From Membranipora membranacea (taxonomy: Eukaryota > Bryozoa > Gymnolaemata > Cheilostomatida > Membraniporidae): a stretch of 64,000 nt of DNA. The notes beneath the pieces were generated by a model. The model had not been told where the DNA came from and did no database searches. It saw only the letters and a program-made list of their open reading frames with translations. Shown here piece by piece: positions 50,301 through 60,784 of the stretch (position 1 is its first letter; every line of letters begins with the position of its first letter). Position numbers and translations under genes: made by a program. Location: assembly GCA_914767715.1 (NCBI GenBank), contig OU612075.1, positions 7,564,001 to 7,628,000 on the forward strand, in the 5' to 3' direction.

Positions 50301-53168
50301 ATTCAACCTCTTAGATATTAGTTTAAGCGCTCAAACTGTGGCGGGATGCTGGTAGAGGCATTTCATTATCAACCATTTTGGTTGGGGAAAGTGGCTGATA
50401 ATGAAATGCCTCTACCAGCATCCCGCCACCGTTTGAGCGCTTAAACAAAGATATTTATTAAAATCCCGTATTTGCCAACTTCAATATTTGATAGGATGTT
50501 ATGACAACTCTAGATGTAGCTGGTAACAGGATAAGTTGTCTGGATGGTATGGATGGGCTGACTAAAATTGAGGAGATATGGGTAAGTGGTCATCTATCTT
50601 GTTCACATCAGACTAAGATATAAGGGCGGGCAACCCAAGAGTGATTCACCAACCTATACACAAGAAATGTTGAGATCCACGCTCAAAAGAGAGTGTCGCA
50701 ATAAAACTTAAGACTGCACAACAACTCTGATTGCCCAAATGGTGGAATGAAACAACCATCCTGACTCCTAAACTAAGTATAGGACATTTGGCTCTAAGTT
50801 TTTGTTATTGCGAAAGATAAAAAAGACAATTGACAGCGACCGTGGCATAGGATGATATCATTAGGGTGATGGTAGCTTTGGATAATCTACATGTTTGGAA
50901 AAAGTTTTCGTTATACTTAAGTAAGAGGATAAAATTGACAAAACAAATTCCCTTTAATACCTTGGTCGTTAATTATAGACAAGGTGGTCCCTCTCGATCG
51001 GACCTAAATCATAAGGACAGCATGAACTTAGATATGATAAGCACCAACTGTAAATTAGCTTGATCATCTAGAGGCGACGGAGCTTTGGAGTCATAAACTC
51101 ACTTCAATGTGACAAAGCGAGGCTTCTATGTTTCTGACCTGCGTGAATTTTCTTTCATTTAGTCTTTGATCGACCATATAACGTACAAATTTGTTGAACA
51201 GAGAAATGAACAGTTTTAAAGTCTTGAAACAACTACTGATTTCGATGAAAGTCAGCGTACCTATTAACCGAGATACCACATTCTGTGAAACAGTTTTTGC
51301 TACCCTGCATCGCTCGCCCACAGGTATGTGCGGCAGCGCAGATATCACCGTCAGCGATCTGAGAGAGGCACATTCTACATCATGATACTGTGATGGTCGC
51401 TGATAAAGGACGGCGAAATTAGCCTTTTCACAACCCTAGGCACATCATTTGTGAACATTTAATTTTCGAGGACCTTGGAACGATTAGCCTTATCGGCCTC
51501 AATTTTGAAATTCTTGTGAATAATAAAAGCTATAATTATGTGCACCATTTATGTAGTGTCAAACTGTAAACTGGTAACATGAAACCATTATCTTATATCT
51601 CGGATCAAATTATATAATATCTATGGTTGAACTGAACTTCAAGGTGACGATGCTATATGCTCACTGGACTGATCACCATTTTGGGTTTGAGGGAACTATG
51701 ATTGCTGCACCCGCACTTTCTTAACCTTTGAGCCAAAAAGCCTTCTAAAGGGTATATCGTCGTGCTAAACCAAATATTTTAGAATTGTACTTAAAATTAG
51801 AAATAAAGGCCTCCATGTCATGGTGGAAGGTGGTTGTATAAACAATAAAAACGTTTTTGGAAAAGTTTTGATAGGGATTTAAAGAAGCAGTATGGCTATT
51901 TGTGAAGGAATTCCATCAGTATATAACTTGGTGTCAGAAACAAAATCTAGCAAAAAATCTGCTTGAAAATAGCTTACAAGTATGAGAAACATGTTCCAGC
52001 AACCATACAACGTCATGTTTTAATATTTCTATAGATGAATGATAACAAGGTCACTGAGTGGAACGAGGTCGATAAGCTGATACCACTTAAGACTCTGGAG
52101 ACTTTATATCTAGAGAGAAATCCAATCTGGAACGATCCGGACGAACCACACAGAGGTTTGTTTGAGCTCATCTTATATTTGGCTAGAGCTGCAAGGTTTG
52201 AGAATTTCAGGGTGACGAAAACATGCACGAGTATGACCAGAGTCTCTGATATGACTTGATCCCTTTGGGAATTCCAGGTTAACATTGCATTGTGGGACTG
52301 AAAATAGCTGATTGGTGGGAAATACTGCCGGGACATCTGCTCTTCTTATAAGGAGAAAGTCTTGGGAAAGATGTTTTTAAGCAATTTTAGTCGATCAATT
52401 CTCTGACCCGCTCCACATGCACAATCAAGTCTGGAATCCACAGCGACCCTGCGGTTTGTCCATTTGTCCATGTTTAATTGTTTTATATGCAACAGGTTTC
52501 AAATATTTAATGAAATTATTTTGGAGAGTCAGTACTTGAACATGTACTGATTGCATTGCTGCGAGTTTGAAGTCAACCCAAATCTACTTAACTAAATAAT
52601 TAGCTACAGTTAATGGAGGTCTAATACTACACCATTTGATCAGAATTCTAGACAACATTACCAATTATTATTTCATATTATTTATATGAGTTATGAATTT
52701 TATAGTAATAGGCTGAATAGTAGCATGTCAATATGTAAGTGTAACAGGAACTGCTTCTGTTGCCCTTGTCTTAAATTGTGGACTGGTTCAGTTTTGACTT
52801 AAAGGCTGCTACAAGGTCATAAAGTTTTGCTGTATTATGCTGAAAATTTAACGATATGTCAATTTGAGTCAGGGATTGTTTTCTCGTCGGAATTCCAGCG
52901 TAGGATTTTATCATGACTTCAATGTTGTATACTGGTGTACAAAATCTGTACAGAAGTCTGAAATTCTAGTCGGTTGTTAATCATGATCAACGATTCAAAA
53001 GGTATATAAGCCATATGATATTATTAAATAACATATGTGTATTTATATATACAATACTTATCATGCTATCATTATATAATTTATTTTATAGGTAACCCTC
53101 ATTACCGACGGAAGATGATGCTTGCCTTACCTCAGCTGAAGCAGTTAGACGCTACAATGACGCGATGA
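47328..53168 (+). CDS. PPP1R7: PPP1R7/SDS22, protein phosphatase 1 regulator (8 exons, 331 aa)
   Basis: Exons 47328-47522, 47935-48065, 48574-48736, 49198-49314, 49763-49867, 50495-50581, 52035-52155 and 53092-53168 join in phase to 331 aa; human PPP1R7 is 360. SDS22 binds the catalytic subunit of PP1 and controls its maturation and mitotic or epithelial functions. An acidic N-terminus (DEDSVPDQPAVSDDEQDE) is followed by about 11 SDS22-class LRRs of 22 residues, such as LTDLSLYDNQITKIEGLESL, LDLSFNRIKKIQNI, LYLCDNKISKIENI, LYVGKNKISKLDGL and LYISHNGLQSIDNL. An LRR cap follows with ETLYLERNPIW and YRRKMMLALPQLKQLDATMTR. Most exon joins fall at equivalent LRR positions, consistent with repeat-unit duplication. 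The start ATG follows a short AT-rich leader. Divergent from XRRA1. Confidence 0.97.
50059..50185. mobile_element. Palindromic MITE-like element, GATCAAGTTT family copy 2
   Basis: Arms run TATATTCTAGACCAAG...TTGCCTGCATTT...CCCCTCCACTGGTCAC and its near reverse complement, with a GCCGCT centre. It shares arm blocks with 30222-30337. It lies in PPP1R7 intron 5. Confidence 0.6.
50321..50446. mobile_element. 126-bp near-perfect palindrome, GTTTAAGCGCTC family
   Basis: GTTTAAGCGCTCAAACTGTG opens the element and the reverse complement closes it, with almost complete pairing and a short centre containing TTGGTTGGGGAAAGTGG. Related copies: 7171-7298 (diverged, inverse) and 63924-64000 (cut by the window end). 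It lies in PPP1R7 intron 5, 48 bp before exon 6. Confidence 0.8.
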
Positions 53169-55099
53169 CATGATATGCTCTCAACGACAACGTCGCTCAC
53201 ATTATCATAATGATTTTAGTCTGAGAGCTTTATCGGCAAACCATTGAGAGGCTGTACCAATGTAGCTGAAATAGTGGTTGAAGGTGCCTTGTTAGGTTTG
53301 CTTGCAGTTGCTTGCCTTCCAGCATGTCTTACTTTTTTCATATGACTTCATTGTCAGTTAATGAATGAATGATGGATACAAATATGAAGACTTTTCAAAC
53401 ATGAATCTTTGGCTTATGTTCTTCGATTTACTCATTAGCTGTTGGTTGCTGCCAATATAATGTTACTGTTAATGTTATGTTAATGCTGATGTTCCTGAAT
53501 TTGTGTTATGCTGAAAAATATCTATCATATAATAGAATGTTGAGCAACGAGTGACGAGCAATTAGTATCTGAGTTACTATTTTTCACACTGATATGGTTC
53601 TATCAATAATCCTACTCATGCCTTAAATTGCTGACTGCTGCTGGAGCTCAATTTTGCTTTGGTTTCATAAATACATATTCTATCGATTACATACTGTTTA
53701 TTGCTGGAAAGTCTTAATAATCTCTATAAAATCGTCTATTGTGATAACAAATGATAACAATTCTGTCACATCATTTTAAATTGAATCCTTGCACAGAGTC
53801 CTCGTATTTCTTATTTATAATAGGTAAATTTCCTCCAAACTATTTGCTCAGAATATGGTTCCATCAAGGACTGAGCGTCTTTACACTATATCATTTCTCG
53901 ACATTACATGTATAATAGTAGGGGTTATGTGCCATTGTATTCACCTGACCGTATTGTTCTGATGCAGTCTGCTCAGAACAATCTAAAACAACACATGCTG
54001 GCCCACGCCCTGCCAGAGACAAAAACTTACGACATCTGCCATATTCAAAACCAGTCTCTTCCCTGGAAAACTACAATCATTCTCTTGCACGGAACGGAAA
54101 CTTGTACACTGATATAAATACGTTAATTACTATGCTTTCTGGGTTGTGTGTTGTTCTTCAGTTTCGACATCATATATTCCCTGGGAAAATAGTCAAAATG
54201 ATTTAGTGTCGACATGGATTTGATGATCTTGAATGCACAAACCTTTTGAAATTCTCTGTGAATCACAAATTTTGGAATTATTTAACTTGCATCAGAATCC
54301 TAACCTGCTTTAAACTTTTGTAAATCAGATCGAAGGCCATACCAAGTAGTATTCAGTTAGATTCCTGACCAATAATTAAACATGTAATTACCAACTGCCA
54401 ATCTTCAGATAGGCTACAACTGAGAATAGTATCCAGGACTAATGATGTGTCATAAATGGGGCCCCGACAGCGTGAAATACCCCCTGTTCTTTTATCTCGA
54501 AGATCAATTGAATTTTGATATCTGAATATAATTCTCAACTCAGCATGACCTGAGCGTTCTTTGGTGAGATTCGAAGATTTTGATTCGCGATTGATAAAAG
54601 ACATCGTCCATGATTATTACTGCTGCGCTTTGCTGTCAAACTAGTGATTAAATAAAATTTTAGTATAATCATTGCATCATCGAGCTCTATATAATTATTG
54701 GTGATATTACCTGATTAGCCTAGTTTAAATACCACACCCGCCACGATAAGGGATCGGTTTGGGTCCCACACGTGTCTTAATAACTAACTAAGCGGCATAT
54801 CATAACTAATATGCCGTTGTGCTATTGTCATCAAATTTTCGATGGTTGTTCCTTTTGAATTCCTCGGTGAGAGTGTTCCAAGTATGACCCTTATTCAAGT
54901 GTTAAAGATAATACTTTTAGAAGAATAACTTGAGCTATAAATTCGTATAATTATAATGTTTGGCGAGTGAATAACAGGGGCTCTCTGCAGAAAGCAATGC
55001 TGATTTTGCCGATAAATCAAAACTATCGTCACATAAACACGAGATTCTCGAAACTCGAGGAGAACGTTTCTTATGAGGATTGTAATTGGGTAGTGTGGG
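53169..55099. other. Intergenic: PPP1R7 3' flank to chitin-binding gene
   Basis: PPP1R7 3'UTR and spacer. No supported exon or structured repeat was noticed; short ORFs have no resemblance to known proteins. Confidence 0.5.
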
Positions 55100-55207
55100 T
55101 ATAAATGGTCAGTGCATTTGAAGACTTCATCAGTAGTCATTGGATCTCAGAACCAGCAGCAACTTCAATCGGTTTAAGTCAACGTACATCAAAGCTAACA
55201 TAACAAG
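55100..55207 (+). promoter_or_regulatory. TATA/Inr promoter and 5'UTR exon of chitin-binding gene
   Basis: TATAAA at 55100-55105 precedes an initiator-like TCAGT at 55130-55134, a standard spacing of about 31 bp. A leader from about 55132 runs to a GTAAGG donor at 55208. The next acceptor (TTTTTGCAG) ends at 55584, immediately before the ATG at 55585, so the 5'UTR is spliced. Confidence 0.65.
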
Positions 55208-55584
55208 GTAAGGTGACAACAACAAACAATTCTTACTTCATTTCGGAATATAAATATTCAAACCAGACTATGAGGCTGTAACATAGGTAATGGTAAATAA
55301 GTGAAATGCTGTGAAAGTACAGTTATAGGTGTGGCTAAGGACGGATATGTCTGTGTATATGGGATATATAATACAAGGCTTTTCATCACCTTACCATTTT
55401 GGTCAATCATCTTTTCTTCGACTTGACTTTGTTTTATTTTCTTGCTAATGTGATTATAATAAATTTGGTGAAACATTCTCATCAATTGAAAATTGAGGCA
55501 TCAGAAGTTTGAAAGGATTGTGTATAGCCAACTCCAATAACTTAATCATTATGTAACGTTGTTCTCTTATTTCTATTTTTGCAG

Positions 55585-57243
55585 ATGGGTTTGAATGCTG
55601 GAGTATTGATCCTTCTATGCGCCGCAGTGGCAGTATACAGTGTAGCTTTACCACACCAGTGTAAGTGATGCCTACCTACACATGTATTCTGTCAGCATAA
55701 TAATTTCATGGTTTGCTAACACATTGTAATGCTATCTCTTGACAGCAGTGTCTATCATGATATAGGCAAACATGGATAACTAAATAGCGGCTGTCAATTT
55801 GCTTCTCAATCTCATAATTTCCACGAAATTCTCATTGATGTCCAAGTTTTTTTGTATATTACCATCTTGTGATCCCAAAAGTTGAATTTTTTCAGTTTGA
55901 AGTTGAATCATACACACAATCATGATATCCCCAGAGCATGGAGTCCCAAATACACTTGGATTACCAATGGACTACATTTGACATTTTATCAAAATTCATA
56001 GGATCATGGGAAGCATAAAATATTCAAAAAGTTACTGTCTTTCCGACATTTTCTTCCAACAATTACACACTCCTCTTAATCATTTCCAATAATTCATATT
56101 ATGTATATTATATATATGTATAAGCTTTAAATATCTATCATGTATAAAAATGTATATATTATGCTTATATATTACAGTGAACAAGTGTACCTGCTACGAC
56201 AGGGGCACATACTACAGCCCTATCTCTGACGAGAGCTGCTCCAAGTTTATCCAATACTCACACATCTCCCCACCAATCATCATGGTCTGCCCCGGAGGTA
56301 CCAAGTTTGACGTCGAGCACTGTGTATGTAACCACGCCTGGGCCGTTACCTGCCCTGACACATGTCCCGAAGATGGTGAGTCTCAGTCAATTAAATTGTT
56401 TTGGTATAACTTTATATTAAATTAAACAAAATAAATAGAATTTATTAAATTAAATAAAATAAAGTTTCAACTTCAAATTTTTTGTTTAGTTTTGTATGAC
56501 TGTGATGGCAGTAACTATGAGAAAGCAAGTATTAAGATTGAAGGTTGAACTTGGAGGAAAGTTTTGCTATTCTACTTCAATTGTTGAAATTGAATCAAAA
56601 TTTCAGGGGTTTACAATTTTTAAACAACCCCTTAATGATGGACTGCTGTTTTAATAGTACCTCTGCAGCTCCAAATCACACAGAAGTTGTACCATAATAA
56701 CAGACTCTATACTTTAGATCTAGACAACCACAAATTGCCATATTGAGTTGTTTTGAAGCCGACAAGCAATGTGTTTCATTCTAAGTACTCATTTGTCTCA
56801 ATATATTCCTTAATTGAATAGCCAGTAGGTAACTTCGCGACCTTGGTATCTATATTAAATAATCATTAATTATAATCATTTTCATGGGGAAATCCAACTG
56901 AATCCAACTTGAATTCAAGTTGTCTCCCTATTACCAATGAGGAGATAATTCTAAGTTTCATGTCAATATCATTGAAAAACCGTAAACCTAATCATGAAAT
57001 CTATTCAGTTGGATTTCCCCATGAAAATGATTATTATTAATGATTATTTAATATAGATACCAAGGTCGCGAAGTTACCTATTAAGGTGCATATTACAATT
57101 ATTTATTATTATTGTTTATTTATTTATTGTTATTACATTTATATTGCTGCTAGTTACTGAACCTGTTTTTTTTCTCTTTTTCAGCTGTCATCTATGGATC
57201 TACCACCGAGTATCCATGGTACTCATCAACCACAGATGAATAA
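55585..57243 (+). CDS. Small secreted chitin-binding (CBM14-like) protein, 110 aa
   Basis: Coding exons 55585-55660, 56178-56375 and 57185-57243 join in phase. Residues 1-21 form a signal peptide (GVLILLCAAVAVYSVA). The mature part is one peritrophin-A/CBM14-like module (about 29-88) and a Ser/Thr/Tyr-rich tail (GSTTEYPWYSSTTDE). Expected role: binding chitin in extracellular matrix such as cuticle, gut lining, shell or mucus. Match points: the ESCSKFIQYS block, VCPGGTKFDVEHCVCN, and a late Cys pair. Eight Cys lie at 29, 31, 46, 63, 74, 76, 84 and 88. The Cys normally found in the Y-x-C position after DCSKF is Tyr52/Ser53 here, so disulfide pairing must differ from canonical CBM14. A 255-bp MITE lies in its last intron. 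A TATA promoter suggests tissue-specific strong expression (inference). Confidence 0.82.
56826..57080. mobile_element. 255-bp MITE with about 80-bp terminal inverted repeats
   Basis: The arms 56826-56904 and 57002-57080 begin TAGGTAACTTCGCGACC and end with its complement. They differ at about one position over some 78 bp. The centre (about 97 bp) includes the palindrome CTTGAATTCAAG and no ORF. Near identity of arms points to a fairly recent insertion in the last intron of the chitin-binding gene. Confidence 0.85.
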
Positions 57244-58070
57244 ATCTGCCTCCCACACCACTTATTCCTTCCAGCGAACAATCCAATACCAAAAATCAAA
57301 ATAAGTTCTTCTTATTGCATAGAAAAACGTATGACTGCTATATTAAAAAATACACAGATGTTTCAACAGTAGTATCACTGCAAATTAAATTGTTTTTTTT
57401 GCTGCTGATATTATTAAAATATTGTGAAGTAGTTCATGTTGAAAGACAATACACATTTGAGCGGTTAATAGAGTATAATAATAATATCCTGTTTTTTAAA
57501 AAAATATTACGCATTTAGTCTATAGCCAAATATGGTAATAATCATATTCAATTTAAAAATTCAAACAATTTATCGGATTTCAATTCCTCAATGTAACATG
57601 ACGTTTGAAACAATCATCGCCTTTCAAGTGAACAGCTGGTAGAATACAAATATGATTATATTTTAGTAGCAGTTTTTAACTTGAACTTCGGACAGAGAAG
57701 AAAGCAATAATATCTTAGAATTTATATTTTTATTGAATTATGCATTTAATGACTGCCTTACTATATTTTAAGCTTACTGTTGATGTTGTTCTGTTTAAAA
57801 ATAAAACCAAACCAATTTTTGTAAAAATATGACCATTTCATGAACAGGTAATTCTCGATCCCAGAACCTGTTGCACATAATGTTCTTAATTGTGGATAAA
57901 ATTTCTATGCTATTCAAACTGAACGCCAAACATCACAACATTATTGAAATGATACCTATAAAACGATGCAGTATATTATTATTTCATATTTAGATTGTCA
58001 GCATATCAACATCCTGGTTCAAAGTAATCAACTCTTGTCTTTATACGATGTTGATGTACCGTGAAGGTTT
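57244..58070. other. Convergent 3' region of chitin-binding gene and URAH
   Basis: AT-rich 3'UTR material of both genes. Candidate AATAAA near 57799 (plus) and TTTATT near 57728 (minus) overlap in range, so the transcripts may overlap. No other gene is seen. Confidence 0.45.
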
Positions 58071-60784
58071 CTAACTTCCTCTGTATGTGCTGTAGCTGTA
58101 GGGACTCAGTAGTAATGGGATATGGTAATGCTGGTCGACATCCTTTATCGTGAATATCACCTATAAAAATAACCGGGTTATAATTAGAAGTTATCTCGCC
58201 ATGAAATATAAGAAGACAACTTTGTTTCTGTCAACTGGCAGCAAGGAGTTAAGGATATTTGTCCATAACTCCCTGTTGGCAGTATCCAAAGAGACTATGT
58301 TATCAATCTCAACATCATCTAAATCTCACAACTTAATTAGATTATTAACTGCTCATAAAAACACAAAATTGCGATTATAATAAAAGAGAGAGCAAACTGG
58401 TGGCGGTGGGTCTTGAATATTTTGTTTGAGCATGGGCAGAAAGAAGAATGTTGATCTGGGCAAACTGAGACACTTTGATATCTGTGACTATAGCAAGACT
58501 AGGTCCTGCCAAGAAAGTAGCCATGGCCTTGCTTTTGGAGATAAATAAAAAAATATGGAACATATTAAAAACATCAGGCAGTCCTTGTTAAAAATTATAG
58601 TATTTAACACTATCATTGAGCTCTGGGGCAAAAAGAATAAATAACTTCAACTGTATTAATATAAGAGCAACACTCAAATAACTTGCCAACTCATAATTGC
58701 GCAACAACATGCTACTTGCTCAGATAAGGGAAGACAGTTAAGACCCTTGAGCCCTAAGCCGTACAGATAAATATAGATGGTGTCACTGACGCCCCCAACC
58801 AAACCTCTCAGACACTCAAGCTATGCAGAACCCTACCTCAGCATAAGGATAGAAGCCTTCCGTGCCAGTCTGACTGAAGTAATCTTGTGTCTCGAATCTT
58901 ATCTTGTAGATGCCAGCTGTGAACTGTTCTTTTGTCAACAAACCTGGTAATCTCCCGTCTACATTTGTCCTCCTGCGGAATGTGAATATATTATGTAATC
59001 AGCTAATTTAAAGGCCTTTAGTAGCACCTGGTTCCTGTTGCTTATCATCTTCCCTTGTCAGTTTGTTCAAGTGCACATCCACTTGCTACATGGTCACACA
59101 AGTTACACTGAGAAGGTTTAGCTTTGGGGGCACAACTTCAGTGACCATAAAAATAACACCAGGCCACCATAAGATATTTTAAAACCCAATATGGATTACA
59201 TGATGTGGCTTTCAAAGTGTGAAACATAAATATATGAATAATATTTATATGTTTATGGTGTGAAACAATGAGGGTTAATATTGAGATGGGTGACAACTTC
59301 TTTCACGTTACCTTACAGGAATGAAATAACGCATCAACTTGACAACTCAAACTAACTGAAAAATTGGCAGTAAAATACACTGCAACATGTACGTGGAAGT
59401 GATACTATGTATAAGTAACTTTCGGCAAATTTGACCGTTAAAAAAATTAGTGCTCCCACATAAAGTTAATGCAGGTAAAAACTGCTATATATATATAATA
59501 CTTACCCGCTGTTGATTAGACTGAGAGTCTCTGATTCAGCGGTACCAGTGACTCTGTACATTTTGATGAGTAGGTTGGCAGCCGGACGCCCCGTAGCTGT
59601 GTTCAGTACATGTGTAGTCACAGGGCTTCTAGGAGCAGACATGATACCACCACTCTAAAAACATGTTATAAAATGGAAGTTGATTAACATGATAGCGAAC
59701 ATACTCATAAAGCAACCAAAGAATCAAGAAATGTTCAAATGTATGTCATTGACCTGTTCCTGGGAGGTAACTCCGAAAAACACAACCTACAAGGAATTTC
59801 ATTTATGAGATAGTATTTGATGTATTATTTTCAGTATTGGTTATTGGGTAAGTTTGTAGGTGAAGCTTTTACGGGAGATTTTTAGGGTTACACATATCTG
59901 TGTCACCCACAGACTTATTATACCAGAGACTATAGATATATCTATAGTCTCTGATTATACTATAAATAGACATTTTGAGTTGTATTAACATTTTTCAGCA
60001 GTGGAAAAACTTTTTGAAGCTGAGCTAGATGCTTTCGGATTTAAGCATTGCATGGCATAAGTGAAATAAGCACCACCCCACCACATATTCTTACAGCGAA
60101 TAAAATTAAATAAATAAAATAAAAATGTGGCATATTAAACGTAAATACATAATAAATACATATTGTATTACTAAATATATATAAATAGAAATACTATGTG
60201 AATCTTCATCAGGTAAGACATGCAGTAACATACAATATACAAAATAAAGATGTGTGGAAATAATCAATATATAATAAATATGTGTATATAAATTCTGCCC
60301 CCTGCGTGTGTTATCACAAAGTTTAGGATTTTATCATGTCACATTTTTAATTATGATTTATTCCTTTCACAAATAATTTTCAATTAATTTCTTTTGTCCA
60401 TTGGAATGATTGATCATCAAACAATTGGTAAGCTATTTTTGATGATTTTCTAATCTCAACAAAAAATGTTGAAATTTGTGATAACAGTTTTACCTGCAGA
60501 GGGCAGAATTGATATTAATATATTATGTGAATCTTCATCACATGAGATATGAAGTGACATACCTGAAGCTGATTAGAGACAACTTTAAGTCTTATCTCCG
60601 CTTTGTTTCCTGTTTGATGAGACTCAGAGAGAGGGAGTATGCTGCTCATGAGTACAACCAGCAAAACCAGCGATCTGAAATAAAAACAGCTCACTTGAAG
60701 GCAGAGCCTGCTTTTGACATCTGACTCGGCCATATCTGTACCAGGTGTCCTCCCCACCAATGAACTCCCTCTCATTGTCTCCAC
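58071..60784 (-). CDS. URAH: 5-hydroxyisourate hydrolase (transthyretin-like), 4 exons
   Basis: Exons, 5' to 3': 60563-60784, 59506-59654, 58837-58972, 58071-58160; in phase, 198 aa. HIU hydrolase converts 5-hydroxyisourate from urate oxidase to OHCU in uricolysis. Active-site residues are kept: His89 in PVTTHVLNTATG, Arg131 in NVDGR, the HYHIP motif (His180/His182) and the C-terminal YRGS signature (195-198), which transthyretin proper lacks. So this is the enzyme, not the hormone carrier. Usual length is about 115-120 aa. Here exon 1 adds 74 residues with a hydrophobic run SLVLLVVLMSSILPL that resembles a signal peptide. The internal Met79 in exon 2 would give a standard 120-aa enzyme. Start choice is therefore uncertain; Met at 60730 is also possible. 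Confidence 0.94.
59924..59953. repeat. Perfect 30-bp palindrome
   Basis: CAGAGACTATAGATA is followed directly by its reverse complement TATCTATAGTCTCTG, in the first URAH intron. Confidence 0.8.

Noticed and set aside
50866-51385. Several 60-85 codon ORFs in PPP1R7 intron 6
   Set aside because: PPP1R7 exons 6 and 7 join in phase and the LRR register is continuous without them; no similarity was seen.
52156-52259. Read-through extension of PPP1R7 exon 7 to a stop at 52257
   Set aside because: Splicing at 52155 to 53092 restores the conserved C-terminal YRRKMMLALPQLKQLDAT block; the read-through peptide shows no family resemblance.
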